In this document: in pieces, positions 1-7,667 of the stretch
How the letters are laid out: every line of letters starts with the position of its first letter
Position numbering within the stretch: position 1 is the stretch's first letter
DNA from: a virus
Strand: one strand, 5' to 3'
DNA length: 29,037 nucleotides
IMG/VR virus record: IMGVR_UViG_3300043172_000260
Span: 1-29,037 of that record
Notes under the pieces: model-generated
Databases searched by the model: none
Told to the model about the DNA's origin: nothing
The model's input: only the letters and a program-made list of their open reading frames with translations
Made by a program: the position numbers and the translations under genes

Positions 1-474
1 CGCCCTGCGCTTTTCAAGGAGTTCCGCGGTATGGACATCATCGTGACGGGGGACCCATCGGGTTCTTACGGCAATGAGGCCACAGAATTGACCTGTGAGA
101 AGATCCTGCGCGATGCCGGCTTCAACTACCAACCGGCGATCACGAACAAGCCTAACGCCCGTATTGAGGCCGTGGTGAGCTTTCTGGTCTCGAATGTGGA
201 GGGTAAACCGGGATTCCAGATCGACCCGTCCTGCAAGGTGTCCCGGGAAGGATTCGCTTCAGGGTACCATTATCGCAAGATTAAGACTGCCGCCGGCACC
301 CGATATTCCGACGCACCGGAGAAAAACGAGTTCTCCCACATACACGATGCGATTCAATATGCCTGTCTGTACCTCTCGGGGTTCCAGCTCCAGGTCCGCA
401 ATAAAGCGTTCGAGGGACAGGACGTCATCCCGAAGCGCACCGTAATCGGAAGCAACTCCGGAGGATGGACGTAA
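1..474 (+). CDS. Terminase large subunit, C-terminal part (5' truncated by window)
   Basis: This is the nuclease-domain end of the large terminase subunit, the ATP-driven motor and endonuclease that packages DNA through the portal. The frame is open from base 1, and the residues before the first in-frame Met (RPALFKEFRG) read as normal terminase sequence, so the gene starts upstream and the ATG at 31 is internal. Two landmarks of the RNase H-like nuclease fold are visible: GDPSG early in the fragment, and a late SHIHDAIQYACLYL segment. Their aspartates are the expected metal-binding acids. The ATPase half is outside the window. The gene lies two genes upstream of the portal, the usual place. 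The stop is TAA at 472-474 and overlaps the next start. The call rests on motif recognition and position; confidence is high. Confidence 0.88.
   Translation, partial: RPALFKEFRGMDIIVTGDPSGSYGNEATELTCEKILRDAGFNYQPAITNKPNARIEAVVSFLVSNVEGKPGFQIDPSCKVSREGFASGYHYRKIKTAAGTRYSDAPEKNEFSHIHDAIQYACLYLSGFQLQVRNKAFEGQDVIPKRTVIGSNSGGWT
460..464 (+). promoter_or_regulatory. Shine-Dalgarno deciding the start of the gene at 474
   Basis: GGAGG sits directly against the upstream ATG at 465 (no spacer) but nine bases before the ATG at 474. Only the second has a workable spacing. The preferred start therefore overlaps the terminase stop as TAATG, which suggests translational coupling. Confidence 0.6.
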
Positions 475-761
475 TGGACTATGAAGAAGCAATGCGGGAA
501 TTCACACGGGCTACGAAGCTTAACTGCGTAGAATTCGGGGAGTACACGGATGACGAGGTCTGGGCTTGGGCCGGGCGAATGCGGCATCTCCTGCCGGATA
601 AAGCTTTCGCATGTTGCGGCCTCCTCGCCGAACGCATGTTGCACCGGGTGAACCGCAAAGGGCATAGCCTCGACTTCGCAGAGGGGCTGTTCGCGGCATA
701 TGTATGCGGGCTGGACATTAAGACAAAGGAAGCGCTTGACAAATCAGCGGAGCTGTCTTAG
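474..761 (+). CDS. Small protein of unknown function between terminase and portal
   Basis: A protein of about 95 residues that I do not recognise. It is mixed-charge and probably helical, with aromatic residues in the first half (WAWAG) and two cysteines in a CCGLL segment. No signal peptide or membrane segment is visible. An in-frame ATG at 465 would add three residues, but the Shine-Dalgarno spacing favours 474. It is coupled to the terminase gene by a TAATG overlap and followed 27 bases later by the portal gene, so a role in packaging or head assembly is plausible. That is inference from position only. Small genes in this position vary between phages and often lack named families. Confidence 0.7.
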   Translation: MDYEEAMREFTRATKLNCVEFGEYTDDEVWAWAGRMRHLLPDKAFACCGLLAERMLHRVNRKGHSLDFAEGLFAAYVCGLDIKTKEALDKSAELS

Positions 762-788
762 GGTGCGGAAATTACAGGGGAAAACTTT

Positions 789-2987
789 ATGCCTCCAGAA
801 CGCGAGCAGACCGGAATAACTGACATCCGAGTCCCGAATCAATCGGGATATCTAACTAACGTGGCGAGTCCAGCCGCGATCGAAGAGGCACATTCTGCAG
901 AAATGGCGGAGGTCCTCGAGGCCGACCTGCCTGAAATCATCGACCCGTTAGTCGGGTTCTTCCAAGCCATCGTCGACGAAAACATGATGCACCGACAGTC
1001 CGAAGGGATCGACGACGCCCTGATTAACTGCGAAGAGCGCGTCCAAAGCCAATACTCCGCATCCAAGATTGCCGAGATCCGGGATTTCGGGGGTTCAGAG
1101 ATTTACATGGGGCTCACCGGCGTTAAAGCCCGAGCCGCTGAATCGTGGATGAAAGAGATTTTAACCACGGATCGCGAGCAGTTGTGGCGTATTGAACCCA
1201 CCCCGCTCGTTGATATCCCTAAAGACCTCGCGGACCAGATGGCTGATACGGCCGTCAAACGGATCAGGCAACTACAGGCGGAAGCGAAAGAATCAGGACA
1301 GCCGCTCGAGCTCACCCCCGCTATGATTTATGACCTCTCGGCCACCGTCCGGGACGAAGTGCTCGCTGAGCGCCGGAAGCTGGCAGACACCGCCGCCTCC
1401 CGTATGGAGCAGGTGATCCACGATCAGATGATCCAGATGGGCTTTGAAGCGATTTTCCGCAATTCGATTTCCGACGTATGTAAATCCAAGGCCGCGATCA
1501 TTAAAGGCCCGATTCCGGTCCAGAAGGACTGCCGGGCATGGAAGCTCGACAGGGACGGCGTTCCGCAGATGGTCAGCGAACGAGCCACCATACCGATGGT
1601 TTTCCGTACCGACCCACAGGATTTCTACCCCTCCCCCGTCTCCGGTGAAGAAATTTCCGGCAATACGGTGGAGCGCGTTACCTATGAACGCGGCGACCTT
1701 GCGGCATTGCGCGGTCAACCCGGTTGGGGTGAGGACGCCCTTAAACGCATTCTTGATAATTTCGACAACACTCAGCAGACCCAGACCTTTTCCACGGAGT
1801 CCGACGAGCTCCGGAACATCGAACAGACCAACGAAAATGTTTTCAAAACCTCCACCACCGGTTGGGAAATATACGCCCAGACGCCCGGACAGAAGCTCAT
1901 CGACTTCGGATTCAAGCTCGATCGCGACGGTAAGACGGAGATCGATCCTCAGGATTCGTACGACATCAACTGCATTCTGATCGACTCGGAGATCGTATAC
2001 CTTGATTTTAACCCGGATGAATTCGGCGGACGCCCTTACTCGGCCTCCGGCTGGAACGACATTACGGGGAGTTTCTGGTCGCAGTCTATCCCGGAACTCA
2101 TGGCGGACCTGCAGGATATGTGCAACGGTTCCGCCCGCGCTCTGTCTAACAACATGGCGTTCGCCTCCGGCCCGCAGACCGTGGTCAACGATATTACCCG
2201 ACTGCCGGACGGTGAGGAGCTCACAGCGCCCCATCCGCTGAAACTATGGCAGTTCACCAACGTAGGCAAGTCCCCCGGTAAGCCTCTCGAATTTTTCCAG
2301 CCCAGCTCCAATGCGGCTGAACTCCTTGCTGTGTATCAGCATTTCGCCAAGCTGGCGGATGATTACACGGGAATCCCGGCGTATGCTTACGGTAACGACA
2401 AGGTAGCCGGGGCCGGACGTACCGCAAGCGGTCTGTCCATGCTCATGTCGTCTGCCGCCCGGGGGATTAAGAACGTGATTCTTAATCTGGACACTCGGGT
2501 TTTGAACAAAATCGTCAAGGATCTGTATTATTACAACCTCAAGTACCTCGACGATCCGCTATTGAAGTACGGGGCTGACATCAACGTCCGCGCCACCGGT
2601 GCGATTCAGGTGATGATCAAGGAAACTATGGCCCAGCGCCGGCTTGAATTCATCCAGGCCACCACGAACGACCTCGACTTTAAAGTCATCGGGGCTGAGA
2701 ACCGGGCCGACCTACTCCGCGAAATCGGGGCTACGCTCGACCTTGATTCGAATCCGGTGCAGACGAAGGAACAGATTTCCACGATGATTCAGCAGGATGC
2801 TCAGGAAGCGGCACAGCGCCGTGAGGTTGAGCTGGCTGAACTTCAGCGTGAGGCCCAGAAAGACGAGGCTGAAATGGCGCTCAAAGCGGCAGAGACTGCT
2901 TTAGCCTATGCCAAAGCTGAAGCGGAGATCGCCCAGGGCCAGCAGAAATTAGATCAGGAAGGAGACGCCGCCAGTGAAACAACTTAG
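789..2987 (+). CDS. Portal protein (head-to-tail connector)
   Basis: A 732-residue portal, the dodecameric ring at one capsid vertex through which DNA is packaged and ejected. The size suits the large portals of short-tailed phages. Recognisable stretches include a GLTGVKARAAESW motif near residue 110, a SFWSQSIPELMADLQD region near 425, and GAGRTASGLSMLM near residue 542. All are typical of a widespread portal group in podovirus-like genomes. Residues about 655-730 are rich in Glu, Gln, Ala and Lys and should form a long helix or coiled coil, consistent with a portal barrel or crown. AGGGGAA lies before the ATG. It sits between terminase and scaffold genes as expected. An open frame of 313 codons on the opposite strand inside it is a shadow. 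Confidence 0.92.
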   Translation: MPPEREQTGITDIRVPNQSGYLTNVASPAAIEEAHSAEMAEVLEADLPEIIDPLVGFFQAIVDENMMHRQSEGIDDALINCEERVQSQYSASKIAEIRDFGGSEIYMGLTGVKARAAESWMKEILTTDREQLWRIEPTPLVDIPKDLADQMADTAVKRIRQLQAEAKESGQPLELTPAMIYDLSATVRDEVLAERRKLADTAASRMEQVIHDQMIQMGFEAIFRNSISDVCKSKAAIIKGPIPVQKDCRAWKLDRDGVPQMVSERATIPMVFRTDPQDFYPSPVSGEEISGNTVERVTYERGDLAALRGQPGWGEDALKRILDNFDNTQQTQTFSTESDELRNIEQTNENVFKTSTTGWEIYAQTPGQKLIDFGFKLDRDGKTEIDPQDSYDINCILIDSEIVYLDFNPDEFGGRPYSASGWNDITGSFWSQSIPELMADLQDMCNGSARALSNNMAFASGPQTVVNDITRLPDGEELTAPHPLKLWQFTNVGKSPGKPLEFFQPSSNAAELLAVYQHFAKLADDYTGIPAYAYGNDKVAGAGRTASGLSMLMSSAARGIKNVILNLDTRVLNKIVKDLYYYNLKYLDDPLLKYGADINVRATGAIQVMIKETMAQRRLEFIQATTNDLDFKVIGAENRADLLREIGATLDLDSNPVQTKEQISTMIQQDAQEAAQRREVELAELQREAQKDEAEMALKAAETALAYAKAEAEIAQGQQKLDQEGDAASETT

Positions 2988-3177
2988 CGCAGGAGAGGAC
3001 CCCCGCGTCATCAGGGATCTTGATGAGGCGACCCAGTTAATCAAATGGCTTCGGGATTCCGTTGAAGAAAACCGAGCGGAACTGGAGGTTATCACCGAGC
3101 CGGTTTACATATACCGGCTTCAGGGAGAGAACAGAGCCTTGAATAAAATACTGGACAAAGTACCCGAAGCAGGGTAA
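2974..3177 (+). CDS. Small helical protein of unknown function, GTG start
   Basis: A 67-residue protein starting with GTG and overlapping the end of the portal gene by 14 bases. AGGAAGGAG lies about ten bases upstream of the GTG, inside the portal C-terminus, so translation is probably coupled. The sequence is strongly charged and helical (for example EATQLIKWLRDSVEENRAE) with no membrane segment. I do not recognise a family. Small coiled-coil proteins between portal and scaffold occur in many phages and may assist head assembly, but nothing here proves that. Confidence 0.65.
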   Translation: MKQLSAGEDPRVIRDLDEATQLIKWLRDSVEENRAELEVITEPVYIYRLQGENRALNKILDKVPEAG

Positions 3178-3233
3178 AAACACTTTTACAACGCGGAAAG
3201 AGACACCTTCGGGACTTTTTCCTGTTTAGAAAC

Positions 3234-3254
3234 GCGCATACCGTCACGGAGCGC
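3234..3254 (+). promoter_or_regulatory. Weak inverted repeat in the portal-scaffold gap
   Basis: The 98-base gap 3178-3275 holds GCGC...GCGC arms enclosing a CCG/CGG inner stem, just before the GAAAGGA ribosome binding site of the scaffold gene. The stem is short and has a bulge. No T-tract follows, so it is not an intrinsic terminator. It could be an mRNA leader structure or chance. I see no convincing sigma70-like promoter in the gap. Confidence 0.25.
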
Positions 3255-3275
3255 AAACCAGAAAGGATAATAGAT

Positions 3276-4247
3276 ATGTCGGGAGATGTACCTAACGCAA
3301 TAGCCGAGAATGACAAGGAGCTTGATGCTCTTATGGACATGCTGGAGAAGGGGGAGAATCCTGCCCTGGAAGCCGAGGCAACGCAAAAAGTAAATGAGGT
3401 AACGCCGCCAGTGGCAACAGGAATCGAGACCCCTCCAGTAGTGGACGATTCAATACCACCCACGCCGAAACTCAACGACGAACTCGAGAAAGCCGACCAT
3501 CGGTATAAAACGCTGGAAGGAATGATGAGAGCCAATGCCAGACGGCAGGCAGAAATCATCGAGGGACTCACGGAGAAGTTAGAGGCCCAACGGGTCGCAC
3601 AGGTGGAAACACCGTTAGACGTTAATTCTATTCTGAGTGAGGATGAACTCGCACAGTTTGGAGAAAGCGGCATAGGAGTGCTGGAGAAACTAGCACGGGC
3701 GATTACGACACGGGAGATCGAGAAGGCCAGTATTGGAGTTGAGCAGAAGTTGGAGGACATGCGAAGACGCGTGGAGACCGCTGAAGCATCGGCAGAAGGG
3801 ACTGGAACTTGGGATCACGTGGAAGCAATTAACCCTGGCGCGAAAGCCATCAATGCCAGTGACAGTGGTTGGTTTACCTTCCTCACCACGATTGACCCGA
3901 TCAGCGGACGAGAGTACCGCGAACTCGGAGAAGCCGCGGCCGGGGTAAGTGACTATCAACGGTTGTCCATGCTGATTGACACCTATCGAACAAGTGCGAA
4001 TTTAGCCAAGCCAGCCCCATCGGCGAAGCCCCCGCAGACTCGAACGACTCCACCTAATGACGGTAACAGACGAACGACGAAAGCAGATGACATCGTGTAT
4101 ACGCAAGACGAGATTCGGGACTTCTTTATGGCGCGAGCCCTTGGAAAATCCTACTCCTTCCGAGGAGACTCTCTGAATGTGAAGCAGATGGATAAGCTGG
4201 AGTCGGCGATCGACACCGCCATGGAGGAAGGACGGATCTTAATTTAG
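3276..4247 (+). CDS. Probable capsid scaffolding protein
   Basis: A 323-residue hydrophilic protein immediately upstream of the major capsid gene, the usual scaffold position. The N-terminus is acidic (NDKELDALMDMLEKGEN), followed by a Pro/Val-rich linker and a long charged helical region around residues 75-175. A Pro/Thr-rich low-complexity linker lies near 245-265. The C-terminal helical segment has a few basic residues, in line with scaffold tails that contact the coat. No membrane segment or enzyme motif is visible. Scaffolds are poorly conserved, so the call rests on composition and position. A tail-assembly or head-protease partner is the main alternative. The Shine-Dalgarno is GAAAGGA, and the gene lies 61 bases before the capsid start. 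Confidence 0.75.
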   Translation: MSGDVPNAIAENDKELDALMDMLEKGENPALEAEATQKVNEVTPPVATGIETPPVVDDSIPPTPKLNDELEKADHRYKTLEGMMRANARRQAEIIEGLTEKLEAQRVAQVETPLDVNSILSEDELAQFGESGIGVLEKLARAITTREIEKASIGVEQKLEDMRRRVETAEASAEGTGTWDHVEAINPGAKAINASDSGWFTFLTTIDPISGREYRELGEAAAGVSDYQRLSMLIDTYRTSANLAKPAPSAKPPQTRTTPPNDGNRRTTKADDIVYTQDEIRDFFMARALGKSYSFRGDSLNVKQMDKLESAIDTAMEEGRILI

Positions 4248-4271
4248 GCAGTGTTGCCTATGGACCGGATT

Positions 4272-4300
4272 TCCTGTTGGCGGTTAGCGACTAAACAGGA
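4272..4300 (+). promoter_or_regulatory. Hairpin overlapping the capsid gene Shine-Dalgarno
   Basis: TCCTGTT (4272-4278) can pair perfectly with AACAGGA (4294-4300). The 3' arm covers most of the AGGAG that serves the capsid gene at 4309. A small GTT/GAC stem may form inside the 15-base loop. The seven-base stem could modulate capsid translation or mark an RNA processing site. The structure is visible in the sequence; its function is inferred. Confidence 0.4.
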
Positions 4301-4308
4301 GTAATATT

Positions 4309-5304
4309 ATGGCCTATCCTAATGGTTCACCAATGCCCTATGCGGCAGGTATTCCGTCCATTGGTAATGCGGCGATGCAGTATATCCCCATCTTGTATGC
4401 GGGTAAAACCATCAAGCGTTACTACGAAAATTCGATCATCCCTTTTATCAGTAACACTGATTATGAGGGTATGATCCGCGCTCAGGGTAACGAAGTGAAA
4501 ATTCGTACCGTCCCTGAAATCGCGATCGAAGATCACGCTATCGGTGATGTGATCACGAATCAGCGTCCTCTGTCCACGGCGAAGACGCTCGTGATCGACA
4601 AAGCGAAGCGCTGGTCCTTCATCATCGAGGACATCGAGCAGGTCCAAACCGACCTGAAAAACCGTGTAGGCGAGTGGTCTACAAACGCGGCTGAAAACCT
4701 TGATGCCGTTATCGCGACTGATGTCCTTGCGGACATCCCTTCGCAGGTTGGTGTAGCCAACCAGGGCACGACTGCCGGCGCTGTATCCGGTATGATCGAC
4801 CTCGGTACTACTACGAAGACCGGAATGATCACGCTGACTGCGGCGACGGTCATGAAGAAGATCGTTGAGCTCGGAGCCATTATGGACGAGCAGAATGCAC
4901 CTGACGCTGGTCGTTGGTTGCTGATCGATCCTCTGACTGCGGCTCTGTTGAAGTCTTCGGACATCAAAGACGCCAGCCTGACAGGCGATGGCAAGTCCCC
5001 ATTCCGTTCCGGATTGGTTGGACAGGTTGACCGTTTCACCGTGTTCACCACGAACCGTCTGAAGCGCGATCTCGTAACTGCTGGTGCTACCGGCGGCGGC
5101 GCGGCTGATCCTAATAACTATTACACAAACATGCTGTTTGGTAACCGTGAAGCACTGACGTTTGCCACCCAGTTGACCAAGAATAAGATGCAGGACGATC
5201 CTAACGGATTCGACATGATCTATCGTGGTCTGCAGGTGTATGGCTATGAAGTGATCAAACCTGAAGCGATTGGCCTGCTCCGCGCACAGCCATCATTCGC
5301 GTAA
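4309..5304 (+). CDS. Major capsid protein
   Basis: A 331-residue protein that I read as the HK97-fold coat subunit of the icosahedral head. It sits directly after the scaffold-like gene and before a small beta-rich protein. The length suits a coat protein without a long N-terminal delta domain, consistent with a separate scaffold. Recognisable features include an N-terminal segment rich in Tyr, Pro and Gly, a charged helical stretch (VQTDLKNRVGEWSTNAAEN) near residues 110-130, and a late loop with GGGAADPNNYYTN. The codon choice (CGT, GGT) and spacing look like a highly expressed gene. AGGAG precedes the ATG and is partly in a hairpin. An opposite-strand open frame of 163 codons is a shadow. 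Confidence 0.88.
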   Translation: MAYPNGSPMPYAAGIPSIGNAAMQYIPILYAGKTIKRYYENSIIPFISNTDYEGMIRAQGNEVKIRTVPEIAIEDHAIGDVITNQRPLSTAKTLVIDKAKRWSFIIEDIEQVQTDLKNRVGEWSTNAAENLDAVIATDVLADIPSQVGVANQGTTAGAVSGMIDLGTTTKTGMITLTAATVMKKIVELGAIMDEQNAPDAGRWLLIDPLTAALLKSSDIKDASLTGDGKSPFRSGLVGQVDRFTVFTTNRLKRDLVTAGATGGGAADPNNYYTNMLFGNREALTFATQLTKNKMQDDPNGFDMIYRGLQVYGYEVIKPEAIGLLRAQPSFA

Positions 5305-5328
5305 CCTAACCACTAACGGAGAAAAATA

Positions 5329-5778
5329 ATGCCTATAAATCAAGAAGTATATACCGAAGGTGGAGCACCTTCGAATGGTCAGGTCGCGAGTGTTCGCGTC
5401 GGTACTGTCGATCTCAGCTTGCTGAACGACGGAGTCGGTACGGCAATCGGAGACGTAATCGAGCTGTTCGACATCGACGCGAATGAAGTCGTGTTGCAGG
5501 CTGGATGGGCCGTGATGGAAGCAGGGACAGCCACGCTGACCCTCGACATCGGTACGACCACTACCGCCACGCTCTTCGGTACTGCCGAAGACGGTGCGAC
5601 GGTCGCTACGAAGCTCGCTGACGCTCTGCCGCCTCTTGGCGTTGCAGAGAAGATCGAGATCGTGGTTAAAACGGTTGCGGCTACAGTTGGCCGTATCAAG
5701 GTCTGGTGCGTAGTTGCACTGGTCGATGATCCGGCTGAGCCCGTACCTGCATCGGTACGTGTTCCACCGCTCGTGTAA
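5329..5778 (+). CDS. Probable head decoration/structural protein
   Basis: A 149-residue protein starting 24 bases after the capsid gene with a GGAG site. It is beta-rich with alternating small and hydrophobic residues (for example ATLTLDIGTTTTATL) and ends in a Pro/Val tail. It has no charged coiled coil and no membrane segment. Its place between the capsid gene and a strong terminator implies high-level expression together with capsid. The composition fits a head decoration or stabilising protein. I do not recognise a named family, so the function is inferred from context. Confidence 0.65.
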   Translation: MPINQEVYTEGGAPSNGQVASVRVGTVDLSLLNDGVGTAIGDVIELFDIDANEVVLQAGWAVMEAGTATLTLDIGTTTTATLFGTAEDGATVATKLADALPPLGVAEKIEIVVKTVAATVGRIKVWCVVALVDDPAEPVPASVRVPPLV

Positions 5779-5787
5779 CAACTGACT

Positions 5788-5811
5788 GGGCCCCTTAACG
5801 GGGGCCCTTTT
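5788..5811 (+). terminator. Intrinsic (Rho-independent) terminator after the capsid block
   Basis: A perfect seven-base GC stem, GGGCCCC (5788-5794) with GGGGCCC (5801-5807), encloses loop TTAACG and is followed by TTTT and a second T-run at 5816-5819. It lies in the only clear break after the capsid and decoration genes, so it should end or attenuate the capsid transcript. It is the strongest terminator I can find in the window. Confidence 0.85.
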
Positions 5812-5831
5812 ACCCTTTTCTGGAGAATATT

Positions 5832-6089
5832 ATGTCCCTTATTGAAAACAGAGCCGCTGAAAACGGCAGTGAAATTATCAATGATACCGCTTTGCACACC
5901 TTCTCGCGTCAGGTTATCGCGATTCGGATTCTCGAAGACACGGTCATCGCCACCCTTGATACGACCAACGTGGTCAACGTGGCGTACTATGATGCGAAAG
6001 CATTGACGAACGCCGACCCGGCTATCCTCGGGAATTTCATCGGGATCACGCTGACATCCGGAGCAGTACAAGCTATTTTCGCCGCATAA
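5832..6089 (+). CDS. Small structural-type protein of unknown function
   Basis: An 85-residue protein beginning 54 bases after the capsid-region stop and 21 bases after the terminator stem's T-tract, with TGGAG ahead of its ATG. The sequence alternates hydrophobic and small residues (VIAIRILEDTVIATLDT) and ends in a hydrophobic ALA-rich tail, with no obvious signal peptide. It is beta-rich and may be a small head or fibre-associated protein. I do not recognise a family. Its start MSLIEN resembles MSLFDF of the next gene only at the first residues. Confidence 0.6.
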   Translation: MSLIENRAAENGSEIINDTALHTFSRQVIAIRILEDTVIATLDTTNVVNVAYYDAKALTNADPAILGNFIGITLTSGAVQAIFAA

Positions 6090-6098
6090 GGAGAACAC

Positions 6099-7667
6099 AT
6101 GTCCCTGTTCGATTTTCGAAATTTCCTCTCCCCGTTCCTAGGGGCTGTGGGCTCCGCGTTAAAACCGGTCCTGGGTGTACTGCAGTGGTTAGTCGGCATG
6201 GACACGAATGTGGACACGTATGGGGCGGAGTTAAACCCATCCCTCGATTATACTGGATGGGTTGGCGAGGAAGTATGGACGGTTGCTGGAGGGGTGGCAT
6301 CAGGGAATGGTGCAAACGGGAATGGTGCTGAGATAAAACTCGATTACGCTGGCATTATCGATATTGGCACCAATTACTCAATAACTTTTGAGATCGCAAA
6401 TTATGTATCAGGCAGTGTGCTACTGAATCTACCATTCGTGTCTACGCTGAGTGCCGATGGGGACGGGGTCTTTACTGTAACCGGAGAGGCGACTTCTTCT
6501 TTTGCGAAGTTTATTCCGACCTCCTTTAACGGTGACCTAACCCTATTCTCAGTCCGCGAAGTCATCCCGAACGCCGACTACGGCACCATCATCGATGATC
6601 TCGATATCGTCAACCCAGAGCCCGAAGTGCGGGGTGTGAACTGTCTAGTATCGTCGGGTGCACAGACATGGACTATGAACACGATGCCTCCGGGTACTGC
6701 AATAGGAAATGCAGGAACTGCTGTAGGAACTGCCGTATCAGGAGCAATTAATTGGACAGCGGGTACTATCTCCCACGTTACCGTAGCAGGGGTGCTTGAA
6801 TTTCCTTGTGGTGACGGATATAAACTCCCTCAGAATGTATCAGGCGAGGATGCTCCTCGATATGTAATTTCGATGACTACGACATGGGGAACGAGTGACG
6901 ATATTGGTAGTTGGAATACGGCGAAGGGTCAAACCCCCATCCTATGGGGTGATGATGTGACTGGCGTATTCGATCTCGGTTTTATCCCCGATACTAATAC
7001 AGACATTGAGATACACCTGCGCTTGCGTGAATTCCCCGTTCATGTGGAAGCAAACGGTGTGTATGACGGTGAATCTAACAGGTTCTGGTTCGGCACACAT
7101 GCCGCCGCTGAAGCCATTAATGTCTACTGGGGCAACTATGCGATACCATTGCCCAATTCTGGATACGTTCGTATGGGCCTTAACGTTATTAAAGTGCTGG
7201 GAACAACCAGAAGAGTGTACCTTAACGGAACTTTCATCGATGATTTCGAGGGTGCAACTTGGGGAACCTTAACAGATAACTGGTATTTGATGGGCCGCAA
7301 CAGACCCGACACAGCGTCGTTTGACCAGCCTTCTGAAGAAGGTATGGAGCGTTGCCGTGTGTGGCAATCCAATGTCCTGATCCGTGATGTTATACCCACC
7401 AACGATGGGAGGTGTGTTAATCTTCTGGATGGTACTATATACGAACCTCTGATACCTGGAGGTCCGCATATGACATATCTTCCATCTTTAGATGATGGAG
7501 TATTATCCTACAGCGAGTGGCTAATAGCGGAAGATGCCAAAGGTTTATCTAGCGGCACTCACACCACAACACAGGTTTATGTTAAGTCCGTAGCACATGC
7601 CGCGCGAGTAAACCTTATCGCTAGATCTTATACCTTAACGGACAATGGAGTTGTAGATGATACATAA
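6099..7667 (+). CDS. LamG/jelly-roll virion adhesin
   Basis: A 522-residue protein that looks like a phage surface-binding protein. Residues 1-35 are hydrophobic and may be an assembly or virion-attachment segment. Residues about 45-155 form a jelly-roll-like region (GWVGEEVWTVAGGVASGNG; YSITFEIANYVSGSV) similar in pattern to carbohydrate-binding modules. A linker with IIDDLDIVNPEPEVR (residues 164-178) leads to a concanavalin/LamG-like domain at about 220-450. That domain includes RRVYLNGTFIDDF and the phage-typical ERCRVWQSNVLIRDVIPTN followed by LLDGTIYEPL. TAAGGAGA precedes the ATG. The linker recurs in the gene at 8283. Base composition becomes more AT-rich toward the 3' end. The role in host or glycan binding is inferred from the folds. 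Confidence 0.72.
   Translation: MSLFDFRNFLSPFLGAVGSALKPVLGVLQWLVGMDTNVDTYGAELNPSLDYTGWVGEEVWTVAGGVASGNGANGNGAEIKLDYAGIIDIGTNYSITFEIANYVSGSVLLNLPFVSTLSADGDGVFTVTGEATSSFAKFIPTSFNGDLTLFSVREVIPNADYGTIIDDLDIVNPEPEVRGVNCLVSSGAQTWTMNTMPPGTAIGNAGTAVGTAVSGAINWTAGTISHVTVAGVLEFPCGDGYKLPQNVSGEDAPRYVISMTTTWGTSDDIGSWNTAKGQTPILWGDDVTGVFDLGFIPDTNTDIEIHLRLREFPVHVEANGVYDGESNRFWFGTHAAAEAINVYWGNYAIPLPNSGYVRMGLNVIKVLGTTRRVYLNGTFIDDFEGATWGTLTDNWYLMGRNRPDTASFDQPSEEGMERCRVWQSNVLIRDVIPTNDGRCVNLLDGTIYEPLIPGGPHMTYLPSLDDGVLSYSEWLIAEDAKGLSSGTHTTTQVYVKSVAHAARVNLIARSYTLTDNGVVDDT
6591..6630 (+). repeat. Linker repeat, copy 1 (second copy 8469-8508)
   Basis: About 40 bases encoding IDDLDIVNPEPEVR are closely matched at 8469-8508 (IDDLDTVNPEPAIR), beginning with an identical ATCGATGATC. 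Most differences are single-base. The two copies lie in separate adhesin genes at module junctions, so this looks like a shared recombination or duplication point. Confidence 0.7.

Noticed and set aside
1293-2234. Long opposite-strand open frame inside the portal gene
   Set aside because: It is the complement of a strongly recognisable portal coding region, has no ribosome binding site of note and no recognisable protein features.
3206-3225. ACCTTCGGGACTTTTT as a terminator before the scaffold gene
   Set aside because: Only two base pairs can form around the TTCG loop, too weak for an intrinsic terminator despite the T-run.
5379-6098. Opposite-strand open frame across the decoration gene and terminator
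   Set aside because: It runs through the intrinsic terminator and two well-supported + strand genes, and its product is low-complexity Ser/Thr/Val of shadow type.
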